DNA of 64,000 bases from Moniliophthora roreri (lineage: Eukaryota; Basidiomycota; Agaricomycetes; Agaricales; Marasmiaceae), in contig LATX02000035.1 of assembly GCA_001466705.2 (NCBI GenBank), positions 682,001 through 746,000 on the forward strand. Direction: 5' to 3'. The position numbers and the translations under genes are program-made. Positions 11,822 to 24,925 of this stretch are shown piece after piece; positions within the stretch are counted from its first letter, which is position 1; each line of letters opens with the position of its first letter. The notes below the pieces were generated by a model. That model saw only the letters and a program-made list of their open reading frames with translations, had not been told where the DNA came from and did not search any database.

Positions 11822-14800
11822 TTAACACGTGCGGTATTCTATGCAGGTCAAACCATCATGTAAACCAACATGACAGGAAGCACAAATGGCCATCCTACAC
11901 TCAGCGCAACGGATTACAGTTCCCATATCTGCCACGCGATAGACCAGTCGGCAATGCGGCGTTGGGCACATTCTGTACTGGGGCTGCTCTTGAATGTAAC
12001 GGATGAAGGACACCTCTAGGAGGTCAGCTGTTTCCTCAGCTGTGAGGAGGCTTTGAATGACTGGGTATGGTATTTCGGTGGCACATGGATGTGGATTTTC
12101 GTCATTATCCTGGATGTCGGCAAGGCAAACAAGCTTATTGAAACTTGGAGAGATACTGGACTTGAGGTGATGTAGAATACATCTACGGCAGTATCGATGG
12201 GTGCATGGTAACTCTACTGCTTCAATTGCTGTGAGACAGCAAATGCAGCACATGTCCGTGCTAGCTGTCAGCCGACTTGATGATTTGGTGAGCTGGTCCA
12301 CGATGCGGTTTGCCTTGGTGAAGGTATCTACATCCCCTCTGATGATGAGACTACGCGAGGCTACATGGAGGGCCACAGACTGTGGCTTTACACCTCCCTC
12401 CTCCAGGTCTAGAAGGCCTCCATTCAAGAGTGAACGGATAGTGGGTGGATGCAAGTCAATCGTATATGACATAGAAGATGCACGTTCCACGAATTTTATC
12501 AAACGTGTACATGCTTTATTCCTGCTCGCTTCACCGCCAAAGAGGCGAACTTGACGATTTCGATGATCCAGCTCGACGAAGACGTTTGAATCTTCGTTCA
12601 CCCGGTCGATCACCTTCTGACTGCTGACATGATCAAAGTACTCGTCCCAAAATTGTCGGCCACTACCTGGTGTGAGCATGACCTGACCCCACATCATGTG
12701 TTCCAAATCCTTCCGCGCCTTCGCAAGTTCGAACGGATCGCCACTGTAAACGCGGAAACGTACGTTTTCTTCCTCGACGTTATGGAAGATCATGCACGTT
12801 GGTACATGAAGGTCTCGTATGCGTAGAATATCTTCTTTGATAGCGGTAAACTTTCGTGAGGAAATGTCGTATCGGGTGTAGTAGACTTGGCTAACGGATA
12901 GAGTGGCATGACCAAGGAATTGCTGCTGTGAGTTATTCCAGTTTTGAACTGCGAGCTCAGCGCCGTGTGCCTGGGAGAAACGAACAAGGAGATTGTATCG
13001 AAGCTGTGTAGGCTCTGAAGGAAGAGGATCGAATTCTTCAATGTCGCCACAACGATGCAGTAGTTGACGAATGTCATCCAATGGCAAGCTGGAGTAAGTG
13101 GGGCTAGTGATTTCTAATACGGCGGGCCCTTCACAAAACCTCTTGAGAGCTTCTTTATCCGTATCTACCGGCAGATTCTCCAACATGGCCGGAAAGTGTT
13201 TCTGCGTGCCGCGTCGCACTTTTGGAAAAGTGGCCCTAACTTGACGTCCGCCGAAATTCTTCCCGTTAAGTCGGATTGCCGCCTGCTTGGCGGATGTGAT
13301 TGATTCATAAAATGCCCACCCAGTTCTGGAAGGTGCAGGATAATCGACCAGAACCCAGCAGCTAGGTTCAGGTTTCCAACTGAACTCAACGGGAGCAATG
13401 GAAGTGGAATGTGCAACAAGCCTAACGGAGTGGAGCTGGTGGTTGTTCAAAGCTTTCGAGGCAGCCACAGCTTCGTGAACTGTAGAATATTCCACCTTGA
13501 CTTGAACCGCATCGTCTAGAACTTCGTTTTCCAACCCTTGAACTCCCCCAAACGATGAGATAAGACCGTTCAGGTCGTCCATGAGACCGCCGGACATCGT
13601 CAAAGGCAGGTTCGATATGGTGACTACACTATCCCCAGGATCATAGGATGTTGTGATTTTACGGGGAACAGCGCCAGGCCCGAATTCGGCGAGGCAGTTG
13701 AAGATAAGTCGTTGCGCAGATGTTCCATCAGAGCCCTCAACATCAGTTTGAGTCAGTACAGCAGACCATGCTGAGAATAAGAAATACCCACGACGTGTGT
13801 AATAGGAGTTGGGGATTCAGGCCTCAACACCTGTTGTCAGTCTGTTTAGTATTGCTCAAGACTTTGAAGGCAACACGCACCGCAACATCCCCCGTTGTCG
13901 TCGTTTGTTCCTCACGCTCAACCTCGTTATCATCGATTATCTCTTGTGGAATGTGAAGATATCGACAGCTGTCTCCAAATTTACAGTAACCCTGGCCGAA
14001 CCGCTTGCAGGGAAGAGGTATTTTGCCGGTATTGGATCCCGTGTCAGCAGTTGGCTCAGTTTGTTGAGACCACTCTACTTCCCAGGTTTCGGCATTGGCA
14101 TCATTTACTTCAACTAAATCCTGTCCACCGTCCTCCTCTACTTCCTCCTCTGATTCTAAGTCAGAGTCATCCCATACCGAACGCTGTCGTGGTTTCGACG
14201 CTTTCTCCATTTCCTTGGACAACTTTCCAACAGAATTTAAATCCTCCGCACTGCACCCGAAACCCCCTTCATTTACATTGTGTGACCATTCATCACGGGA
14301 CGTCTCGTTAGATGTATCCCCCTCCGAAGATTTCTTCTCGACTGCAGGAGTTTCACTCGTCCTAGAACCGCCTTCCTCTGCAATATTATGCCTGTTTGGA
14401 TCTATCTGAGAATCGGTGCCACCATCATTGGCGGAAGTGGTATCCCAAGGAGTCGGTGATGGGTCCCAGCCCGCACCACCCGTGTCCCAATTTTCTGTAT
14501 GCTCTTCTGTACTTCTTGGTGCCGTGTAGGAGCTCTCAACGCTACTACCCCAACCATAGCTGTTGCTGGAATCACCCCAGCCTGAGGACGTCGCCTCCGG
14601 TTCGCTGGGGCCAACAGGCTCTTGTGTGTGCAAGAACTTGCAGGAGTCCCCTTTCCGACAATTCCCCGAACCATACCATCGACAACGTTGAGTAGGCGTC
14701 CAGCTTTTCCGAGAAAAGCCCCCATAGTGCGAAGACATGTTGCGTAGTCGGGTGTCATGTGTGTTATCGTACTCAGTTGGAACAGTGATCATGGGTGGTG

Positions 14801-16220
14801 AGACTTGAGCAGGACGTTCCATGGTAACTTGTTTACCAGAGGAAACTCTCCAGTACTCTTCCTCCGTAAGATGATGTCGGAAAGAACACGCTGTTCCAAG
14901 CGGGCAAGCTCCCCGTATAGCAAACTGCTGGCACAATGGAACGTTATCATCGTGTGTTTGGGATACTCCTGGCGATAAAGTTAGCTGGAGCTGATTCGTA
15001 TTACCTTGAGACAAAGATGAGAGCGGGGTAGGAGCAAGTTGAAGAGGCGATAATAGTTGAGTTTGAGGAACATGGGGATTATACAGGTTTGGATCGACCC
15101 AAGTGGGTGCATATGCTATCCAACCCGGGTAGGCCTGGAATGGGGGTTGATAATAGTGAACATTGGGAGGTGCTTCAGAATACGAAGGTGCGGAATCAGG
15201 AGACAACAACTCTGTATCAGGGTTCGCTGTTGCACCCTGCGGAGCCTCCCTTTCGGGTAGAATCCACCTGCCCGGGGCTGTATCATTGAGTCGAGGCGAG
15301 GAAGTTTCTGAGTTTGGAAGCGGTACATTTTCTGGTTCGATTTCCGATGACGGGCGACCCGAAATCAGCCCGTCAGGTGGAACTAACGCGCAGCTGCTAG
15401 GACGTGAACCTATGGCGATTGTGTAATGAAACCTGCGGTTAGAATCTGCTGCGGATGCGAACGTTAATAGATTCCCTACGTACCCTCGGTCCCATGGCCA
15501 ACTTCTGCTCGGTCGGTAGTGTTTACATGCTCTGAAGATACCGACCTATACTTGTCCGATGTCTGCAGAGATAAGTCAGAAATGGACGTTCTTGAGCTTG
15601 AGCTGCCGCTCGGCGAAGTTCTGTAAGATGAGCGAGATGTACTTGGACTGATGGTAGGAGACTCTGTAGATGATCCCGAGCGTAAGCCGTTTTCCTGCTA
15701 AGATCGCATCAACCACACACCTTCATGTTTGTAAAGACAAGCTTCTCCGTCGTTGCACTTCCCCATGGGATAAAACTTGCATGGTATTTCCTTGAATTTC
15801 AAAGGCGCGAGGGAGCGAGGGTTCGACACGTCGCTTCCCAGTATATGGCTATTCCGACATTCATTCCCAAAGAGACAACTTCCTGTCTGAAAGTATGGGC
15901 AAGTGCGTCCAGAGTTGGCGTTTATCAGAGTGCCCTCGAGGCCCTCATGGCGAAAGGGACAAGAACTGCCCTTCGTACAAGCATTTCGGAGGAAGAACCT
16001 GCAGGGAATCGACATCGTGGTGATTCAGATGAGAGTGGCTCATGCGCACTTTATGAGGGTGGTTATTTATGGCATTGGGACAGAGAATCAACCTGCAATC
16101 AAATCTGTAAAGAAACGAGGATTCGGAGGAACTCAGACTGCCAAATTGAGGCAACATGTGACAGGTCAAAGTGACATTACCGTGACACTGTTGGCGTCGC
16201 GGACGACGACGAGCACTCAT
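11822..16220 (-). CDS. CCCH zinc-finger / RING-IBR (RBR-like) protein, no RING2
   Basis: A protein of roughly 1,200 residues with RNA-binding and ubiquitin-ligase-type parts. Six CCCH fingers are visible: CRFFLRNACTKGSSCPFRH, CPYFQTGSCLFGNECRNSH and CKFYPMGKCNDGEACLYKH near the N-terminus, then CQQFAIRGACPLGTACSFRH, CRWYGSGNCRKGDSCKFLH and CKRFGQGYCKFGDSCRYLH around Ser/Asp-rich linkers. The middle (13690-12270) has RRM/KH-like segments. The C-terminus has RING1 (CCICCLTAIEAVELPCTHRY, then CRRC) and a complete IBR (CPTPHC, CAEC, CASC, H, C). It stops at TCIEYRTC, where an RBR ligase would carry RING2 with the catalytic cysteine. Exons join across introns near 15700, 15480, 13880 and 13790. 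The start at 16220 ([14 protein letters not shown]) overlaps the neighbouring AP-1 gamma start; an alternative ATG is at 16015. Confidence 0.78.
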
Positions 16221-16221
16221 G
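16218..16221. promoter_or_regulatory. Overlapping divergent start codons
   Basis: The tetranucleotide CATG holds the ATG of the AP-1 gamma gene on the plus strand (16219-16221) and the most upstream in-frame ATG of the CCCH/RING-IBR gene on the minus strand (16220-16218). If both are used, each gene's 5' leader and promoter lie inside the other's coding region or first intron. Confidence 0.5.
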
Positions 16222-19200
16222 GTTTATCACAATCTTAAAGGTCAGCTTTATTGCTAATATCATGGATTTATCTGAATGTTACTCTAGCTCTGATCAAGGG
16301 CATCAGAGCATGCAAGGTATGTCATTATTTCTCATTTCTTATTCAAGCTTCTAACAAATCATGCTTTGAATAGACTGTAGCCGATGAACGCGCCCTCATC
16401 CAACAGGAATCTGCAGCCATCCGTGCATCTTTCAGGGAGGAAGATTCATATGCTCGGCATAATAACATCGCGAAATTGCTCTACATACATATGCTAGGCT
16501 CGCCTGCACATTTTGGTCAGATCGAATGCCTCAAGTTGGTCGCTAGTCCTCGTTTTGCAGATAAGAGGTTGGGATATTTGGGAATAATGCTACTCTTGGA
16601 TGAGAGTCAAGAAGTTCTTACCTTGGTGACCAATTCATTGAAAAAGTGTGTAGCTGGGTTTCAGATGCTCGGTATATCTTTGACAGAGGTTTTACAGCGA
16701 TATGAATCATTCCAACATGTACGCCGTGGGGCTTGCGCTTTGTACCTTTGCCAATATTGCTTCGGAAGAGATGTCGCGTGATCTGGCAAATGAGATCGAG
16801 AAGCTGCTGGGGTCTAGTAATACATACATTCGCAAAAAGGTGCGTCCCAAGTAACTCGTAGAGCTCAGCCTTTGATGAGCCTCATGAATATTAGGCCGCT
16901 CTCTGTGCACTCCGAGTAATCAAGAAAGTACCCGACCTCACAGACCACTTCACATCTCAGGCCAAAAATCTCCTCACAGACCGGAATCATGGTGTCCTCC
17001 TTACTGCCATCACTCTTGTGACCGAAATGGCCCAGATCGATGTCGAAGTTCTCAACGAGTTCCGTAACGTATGTCCTCTTGGCTAGCCTTTTTCCGGTAT
17101 TCCTCATCCGCATCCTTAGGCTGTTCCTCTCCTCGTCCGTAATCTAAAATCGCTCGTTACAACCGGCTATAGCCCCGAGCATGATGTGTCTGGCATCACC
17201 GATCCTTTCCTCCAGATTAAAGTTATTAGATTGCTTCGATTATTAGGAAAAGGCGATGAAAGAGCTAGCGAACTGATGAACGATATTTTGGCCCAGGCAA
17301 TAAAATCTCAGAAATTCACAGCCTATAATTGACTCATCCTCATTACAGGTCGCAACTAATACCGACTCGACCAAGAATGTCGGTAACTCAATTCTCTACG
17401 AAACCGTACTGTGTGTCCTCGATATTGAAGCGGATTCTGGACTGCGAGTTATGGCTATCAATATCCTTGGAAAGTTCTTGAGTAATCGTGACAACAATAT
17501 CCGGTAGGTCTTTTCAAAGTCGTGCTATGGTGTTTGTACTGATAGGTCGATTGACAGTTACGTCGCACTTAATACCCTTAACAAGGTGGTGTCGATGGAC
17601 ACGAATGCTGTACAGCGGCATCGTAACATCATCCTTGATTGCTTGCGAGATGGTGATATTTCCATACGACGACGTGCACTCGAGTTGTCCTATGCTCTGA
17701 TTAACGAACAGAATATCAGAATCCTCATTAGAGAGCTTCTGGCCTTCTTGGAAGTCGCTGATGATGAATTCAAGCTCGGCATGACAACACAAATCTGCCT
17801 GGCTGCCGAACGATTCGCCCCCAACAAGAGATGGCATATAGACACGGTGTTGAGAGTCTTGAAGTTGGTTAGTATTCCTCTGAGCAACCGCCTGATTTGC
17901 AACTCACGACTTGTCAGGCAGGGAACTTTGTTCGCGAAGAGATTCTATCAGCGTTCATTCGACTAGTGGCGCACACGCCAGAACTGCAAGCTTACACCAC
18001 TTCTAAATTGTACACTGCCCTCAACTCAGACATATCTCAAGAATCTCTGACCTTGGCTGCAACATGGTTGATCGGAGAGTACAGTGATATCGTTCTTGAA
18101 GGCGGCCTTGTGGACGAAGAAACTCCTAAGCCGGTGCGTTATTTATTGCGACAGCGTGTCGATTCCTGAATGGAATTCGTCTCTATCAGATAGCGGACAA
18201 GGCTCTTTTAGACCTTTTGCTTTCCACACTCGATTCCCCCTATGCCAACTACCTCACGCGTCAATACGTGCTTGCTTCTATAACAAAAATAGCATCGCGG
18301 CATACAACCACACAACCTCAGAAAGATCGTATTGCGGAGGTGCTCCATCAGTACACTGCGACCCCTGAGCTTGAGTTGCAACAGCGAGCAGTCGAATTTG
18401 CAAGTTTGTTCAACTTGGGAGAACTCAGAGCGGGTGTACTTGAACGAATGCCTCCTCCGGAACTGAAGGCTACCGTCACGGGTGTTGGTATGTTTGCTAA
18501 TTTACAGGAGACGAATTATTCGCTGACTCTGAACAGTAAGCGAAAACAAACCTGTGGGCTCCAGCTCTGGCGGTGACCTGATAGGTCTAGATGATTCTAT
18601 TTCCACTTCCTCAGCGAATGGATTGGCTACACAAGGTTCTCAGGATCTTCTGAACGAAATCTTCAGCACGACTACACCGTCTACAAGTTCCGGGGGCGGA
18701 GGTGCAGCACCAGCGCCCAAGTCACAACAGTCCACGATAGATGATATTCTCGGGTTGTTTGGAACACCCAGCAACACTGCACCGGCGTCGGCGCCACCAC
18801 CCCCCGGCTTCAACTCTGCGTCATCCCCTCCACCCACAGACCCCGTGTCTGCTTTCTCACTTCCCCAGTCAAAATCTCCTGCGCCTCAAGTGCCCACCGC
18901 ACCAAAGTTAACACCATACACAGCGTACGAGAAGAACAATCTGAAGATCACTCTTACGCCCCAAACATCTGCTGCTAAGCCTGGAGTTGTAATGATTCTA
19001 GCGAGATTCCAGGTGACAGGTTCTTCAGCTGCGACGGGGCTTCAGTTCCAAGCTGCTGTTCCCAAGGTGAGCTCCCAACTCATTTTGATACGAAGTTGTA
19101 GGTTTGACGCGTCATTTTCGTAATGCAATAGTCTCAGCAACTGCAGATGCTTCCCATGTCTAATCCTAACATTAACCCTGGCTCAACAGAGACTCAGCAG

Positions 19201-19394
19201 ATGCGGGTAGTGGCACCAGTTGGAGTAAGTCACCCGTCTTATTGGTAATTAAAGCATTTCTGAACCGCCGTTTGCTACACCAGAGCAATGTTCGACTTCG
19301 TCTGCGGATACAGTATGCGATGAATGGGCAACCAGTATCGGACCAAGTGGACTTTGCTGGTTTCCCGCCAGGACTGACCGGCGGATCGTCATAG
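16219..19394 (+). CDS. APL4: AP-1 complex gamma subunit (gamma-adaptin)
   Basis: Large subunit of the clathrin adaptor AP-1, acting in trans-Golgi/endosome sorting. MVYHNLK joins across an intron to [20 protein letters not shown], then [38 protein letters not shown] and [13 protein letters not shown], the hallmark adaptin N-terminus. Around a dozen short introns interrupt the HEAT-like trunk (for example [20 protein letters not shown] across 16648-16696), which continues with [13 protein letters not shown] and [15 protein letters not shown] Pro/Ser-rich hinge (18560-18910) leads to the gamma-ear domain, which begins near [19 protein letters not shown] and ends with PPGLTGGSS at the stop 19392-19394. 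Conservation is high throughout and no break was seen. It converges on SF3B1, with about 210 bases between the stops. Confidence 0.95.
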
Positions 19395-19603
19395 TACTGA
19401 ACCATTAGTTTCTGTTGTACTGTACTTTGGAGGGTCTTACATCTACTCGCAATTGCTTTTAGACCGCAGATGCTGCACGGAGAAAAATACAATAATAATA
19501 TTTTCTGATGTACAAAGCAACCTGCAGAAACTAGAACAATCAAACGACTACGCTTATCTGTATTTGTAGTAAAAAAGCAGAAGTGACGGTGTGGCAGAGA
19601 CAG

Positions 19604-22600
19604 TTAGATGAACACCTGCAGTGGATGTCTATCATAAACGTTTTGTCCTTCGCTAAGCTCGCCAACGTCAGGATAGAATGGCACCAAAGCATCAGCGCCA
19701 CCCAAGTATAGTGCATTGTAAATACGCCAGTAGACTTCCCGAACTTTTCTGGCAGGATGGAAGAGGCCTTGCAACACATAGCTCAACAAGACTCCAGGAC
19801 CCAGGGTAACGCGCATCGCCTCAATAGCCTCCATAACTGCACCTATGACGTGTGGAGAAGTTTCGAAGCAGTTGGGCCATACCAAGTTCATCAAATGAAG
19901 CATCGAGTCTTCGCACCCTAAACCTGCAACACCGAGGGCAAGGTGCTTGACAATTGTGCTCGCTGTCTGACGGTGAACGAGGTCGCGATCCGTAAGTGCG
20001 TCTTCTAGCATGGTTACTACTGAGTCGCAGTAGTACGCCGATTGAGGTCCAACGTATTCGAAGACGAAGGAAAGGGCTTTCAAACAGCCCGTTCTGACGT
20101 TGAGCTCCGCGGTACGGTATTCGTTGAGAATGGCCGGGATACATGTGAAGGCTATAATAAAAGGTCAGCGCATAATTACAAAAAGAAATGGAATGTGACA
20201 CTTACGTCCGCAAGTTTCCGCCACAATAGCAATTGCGACCGTACTGCACACTCGACTCTGACGCTCCTGCACTCGCAAATTGGTCAAAAGGACCGAAAGA
20301 ACATCTTGAGGACCCAAACTCTTCGCGATATAGCCAAATGAGTTGACCGCTGCACGACGGATACCCTTCTTATGTGCTTTGAGCAAGTCAAGCAGCTCGA
20401 AACAGATTCGCATCCATTCACGAGCAGGAACGAACTCGGCACCACGATCTGCAATACGACCTATCAAGTTGATTGAAGCTTCTTGCACTTTCTCGTGTCG
20501 GTTACGAAGAATTGGGGTCATACGAGGAACTATAAGAAACGTCAGCACTTGCTTTTCAAATGTGTCAGGATAGAAACACTCACGTAGATCTTTGACTGGT
20601 GGATTCATCTGGGTCATACCAACTACGTTAGCAATAGCACCCTCAGCCGCGATAATACTTCCAAGGGTATCAGGATATTCTTCTCCCAACTGTTCGAACA
20701 GAACGAGACCAAGTTTGCTGAGGAGCTGATCCTCACCACACTGCTTAATCACGACAGCAAGACGAGTGGTCAGATCAGCAGCCTGTTGACGGACCTTGGC
20801 GCTCTTGTTGTTCAAACGCCACAAAATAGTGGAAACAATCTGGGTGAGGTACGGCTTGACTCGAATGCCCAACGCGTTGACCACGGTTCCAAAACCGTCC
20901 AACATGACTTGGTCCTCCGTTGTTTGCTCTTGGAATGAATAAATGATACCATCCACCAGTCGCACCTCAAGCCTCTCATCAATGTCTGAAGCACCGAGGG
21001 AAGCAACGACCTTTGTGATGGTTTCCATAACCATCTTCCGGTATGGTTCCGCTTCATCCTTGAGCTCATTGACAACCCTCCCCACAATCTCTGACACTCC
21101 AGCCTTCTGAGCAAGCTCCACAGTTGTCTCAACGACCTGCCTGTAGTTCCTCCTGTCCAGTGCCATACGACGAACCCAGAATGCCTTGAAGAAGTCAGGA
21201 AGAATATCCTGCTTGATGTACTGAGGAGTAACACCTTCTGTCGCGGCGCACTGCTTCACAACCTTCAGGACAATCTTCTTCATCTCCTCGTCAGACGTTT
21301 GGAATTCACGGATAAGAATGACCGTGACTTCCTTCGTGTAGTAGAATGCGTATTCGGGGTCCATTAGTGGGATGATGAAACCGATGGCTTTTAAGAAGGC
21401 AGCTAGTCCTTTGCCACGGTGAAGACGGATACCAAACCATAGAGGCTTCAGCACGCTATCAAAGGACTCAATGCCATAAGGGTGAGCTGCCTCTGCCAGA
21501 GCAGCTAAACCGAGGGCAGTCATCGTTCTGACTTTCTGCTGCTCGTCGGACAACCCATGGGCGATACAATCAACCAGATTCCGCAGGTGAGGTAGAACAG
21601 CGCAACCCATCATGATAGCAATCTGCTGGACGATACGGATACCCGTGTGTCTGGCTTGCCATGACTTCTTCGACCGACAGACGGCTTTCAAGAAAGGAAG
21701 GAGCGAGGGAATGCCAAGTGCTGATGCGACGACGGAGAATGCACGAGCAGTCGTGTTACGCACATACTCGTCAGCATGGTCAATATCCGGACGCATCGTG
21801 GAGATCATGTGCGCCAACCCAGCGGCTTTGGAAAGGTTGGAAATGATTTCACGACCTTCCACTCGAGCATAGTAGTCCTCGTCAATGAGCAGAGGCTCGA
21901 TGACCACCAGGATCTTGTGAACGTAGGGTCGGACAAGGTCATCGAGCTTATACAAAACACGGTCAATGACTTTGACTAGAAGGTGGCGTTCCTGATCTTC
22001 AAGGGTTCGTTCCATGAGTAAGGGAAGGATCTTGTCAAACAATGGACCTGCCCCAAATTCACGAGCCTTGTCGGTAATCTGGCGTAACGCCGTTTTTCGA
22101 ACAGGAGGTGTACCATTCTTGATTTTGAGAAGAAGCCGCATGATTTTGCGCTCTTTCATCTCATCAACCGACAGCTGCGTCTCGTCCTCCTCCTTTAGGA
22201 TCTTGGCGAAATACTGGGCATCCTCAGCTTTGAAGAAAGCGAGGTTGCCCACGCCTGGTATCTCTGTTGGGAGTTCAGGAGCAAGACCGGCTGCTGCTGC
22301 CACAGCCGCTGCGTCAGAACTTTCTTGTATGTGGAAACCAACTTCGGTGACGGGGGTCGGCATGAGTCTGCGGGGCTGAACAGTTGGAGCGTATCCAGGA
22401 GGAGGCGTGACGATAACATATCCAGTAGCCGGAAGAATGGCGTCCAGTTCTTCGTCGGACAGATAGCGGTTGTGCTTATCATCCTGCATGACACCAGGAG
22501 CATTCATGATGATGGGTATCAATGGTTGTTCAGCACCTGCAGATGCCGGCGTCTGGTCCCAACGAGAACGTTTTGGGGTCTCGGAGGCAGCTGTCTCCGC

Positions 22601-23197
22601 AGGTGCCGTATCCCAGCGTGAACGACGTTTCTTCGGCGCTGAGGCCTCAAGCGACTCCTTTGACCATTCGCCAGTATCCATTTTGTTGGGGTCAGCGTTT
22701 TCATCATTGGGTTCAGAGACGTCCCATCTTCTTTTCCGCTTGCTGCCAGCGGACGCAGCCTCCCTCTCCTTTGCTTCTGCAAGCTCTTTAGCAGCGGCCA
22801 GTTCGTTGGCAACATCCTCCAGCTCTGAAGCAGGAGGTGTCTTATCCAGGTCCATAGCCATTTTGCCTTCTTCCCTCTCCCTCTTCTCTTTTTCTTCAAT
22901 TGCCTTCCTGACCCTCTCTTCCTCCTGCTCCAACCTCTGCAGCCTCATAACATCCTTGTAACCACCTTCTACATCCATACCATCTTCGGCGTGCCTAAAG
23001 GCATCAGCACTTTCATGCGCTACACGGTCGAAACGTCGATTGTGGTAGTCGGACTGTCGAGCAGCTATTTGTCGTTTGGACGCGGTTTCGGCAAATGGGT
23101 CGACATTCTCTTCTTCTGCAAGATCAGCGAACTCTTGCAGGACATCCTTTGGCGCTGTATATGAGTCTATCAATCTGGTAGGCTCTTCAGAAGACAT
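19604..23197 (-). CDS. HSH155: U2 snRNP splicing factor SF3B1 / Hsh155
   Basis: Largest SF3b subunit; its HEAT superhelix clamps the branch-site duplex in the nuclear spliceosome. The N-terminal third is charged and carries three U2AF-ligand-like motifs with Arg-Trp: [21 protein letters not shown] and [10 protein letters not shown]. The HEAT region includes [40 protein letters not shown] (the lysine mutated in human cancers is kept) and [17 protein letters not shown]. Introns lie at about 20205-20154 and at 20583-20530. The second is exactly 54 nt with no in-frame stop; removing it restores [20 protein letters not shown], matching other SF3B1 proteins. The protein ends [19 protein letters not shown] followed by a short tail. 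The start at 23197 ([13 protein letters not shown]) is the first plausible ATG. Confidence 0.95.
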
Positions 23198-23926
23198 TAT
23201 ACCTCAGCGAGCCTGGGTTGAGTGGAAAGAAAGGGTAACTTATGAAAAACCGTGCTCGCTACCGAATGTCAATGAGTAAGCGAGGTTCTCACGCCTCCTC
23301 AGTCTGCTTCAACTTGACTCATAGTCTCTTTGCTCGATACAACTCTGGTAACGTCCTGCAGACTCAAACGTGGACTTTTTGACTGGGTTAATATCAGCTC
23401 CTTGACTCGACGATTCTGAGTTGTCACTTGTCGTGTTGACCTTCGGTTACGACGGGGGAAAAAGAAACAAATTTTTTGCTTTTGCTGTCATGGATTTTCT
23501 ATATTGACGTTCCACTGGAGCATCCCGCAGCTGCCCTGGCAACCTCAAGCTTCCCAAGATAAGTAATTTCACCATGAGCCTCGAGGTCATGACATACTGG
23601 CTTACTGCTTCCCGGGTGCTGTGGGTACACTTACTCCGCTGCAACGCGCCATTGCCATTTACGATGTGATTGTTTTCCCTGTTGCTCCCTGGTTGCTCCT
23701 CAGGCCCAGGCCCAGGTTATACCTTTCGGTTTGGTGCCTGAATTCACCCTACGTCAAGCTTCCTTATTCGAGGCTAGAGGCGTAACAACATCTGTCGTCC
23801 AGTACGGGATGATGATACTATCATGATATCACAGAGACCCACCGCCCCGCACAAACTGGGTATTAAACGCCACCTTTAAGCACTCTCTTCGCAAAACTAA
23901 CACCTCATCCTCGAACTACATCCACA
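23198..23926. promoter_or_regulatory. Divergent intergenic region SF3B1 / DUF6987-like gene
   Basis: About 730 bases hold the promoters of two divergent genes. A pyrimidine-rich leader (23870-23925) precedes the plus-strand start. No other gene or repeat was seen. Confidence 0.4.
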
Positions 23927-24925
23927 ATGTCAGGCGGACAACAAGATACGGGAAACGTCGCCTCTCCGGGAGTCGGGACTCCTCCCCCAATTCCTAGGAC
24001 TCAAGAGCAGATGACGGACGATGGCCTTCCTGCTCTTGGCAAAGGAAGTCAAACAGGGAGTCAAACAGGCGATGATCCACGTTCGGAAGAACAAAAGAAA
24101 CGGGACGCAGAGCTTGCTGAACGTCTTTCTGGGATCATCGAAGACGCAAATTCTCGCGTCCTTCCCTTGTGCAGGATGATTCGTAAGGTGAGTATCAGAT
24201 CACTTGCCTGTACAATTTTTCCCCTAAACTCGACTTCTCTTAGCACATCGAGAATATGGAATCCAGAAAGGAAGAGGACCGAGACGAGAGGGAGCTTGTC
24301 GAACAAGTCAAGCCGCTTCTCACCCAGGCTGAGAAGATCCTCAATGAGACCCAAGGGGCTGTGAAAGGTGCCGACCCAGACAATCGACTCTCTAGGAAAG
24401 CCCAGAACCACGCACAAACCCATACGGCAACACCTGAAGAGCAGCGGCTTGCTGCGGCTCTCAAAGTCGTGAGTCATCCTAATCTTGTCTGTTCTTGGAT
24501 CCGAATGCTGATTTCGATGCGGAAAGATGGTGGATGAGGTCGGAGGCACCATTGAATGGGCTAAAAACAAACTCGACGCATTCCCCAAGGCGAAGAAAGA
24601 TCTCGGACCGTTATTGGACGCACTTGGAGGTATGTAGGCTAGTTTACGTTCTGAAAAATACTTGTATCTGACTGGAAAACATAGCACCCTTGACTCAGAT
24701 CGTTTCCGGAGTCTGTCTCCTGCTCGCCGGTGTGTTGAACTTGGTCGGGAGCATCCTCAGTGGCTTGGGATTGGACAGTTTGCTTAAAGGAATTTACTCG
24801 GCCCTGGTCAGTTATTTTTATATCATCTTCCGACTCTCTGAATCGCTGACAACTACCGATGGTGACAGGGCCTCGAAAAGATTTACAAGGGTCTCGGGTT
24901 GAACAAAGTTCTGGGATCGTACTAA
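23927..24925 (+). CDS. Conserved fungal protein, probably DUF6987 family
   Basis: About 245 residues after four short introns; function unknown. The N-terminus is Gly/Pro/Thr-rich (MSGGQQDTGNVASPGVGTPP). The middle is charged and helical (AELAERLSGIIEDANSRVLP, ERELVEQVKPLLTQAEKIL), resembling late-embryogenesis-abundant-type helices. The C-terminus is a hydrophobic, Gly/Leu-rich segment (LTQIVSGVCLLLAGVLNLVG, then SILSGLGLDSLLKGIYSAL) ending GLNKVLGSY, possibly membrane-associated. I recall this C-terminal pattern from fungal proteins annotated DUF6987 or LEA-domain; the family name is from memory and should be treated as tentative, but the gene itself is clear. Confidence 0.75.
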
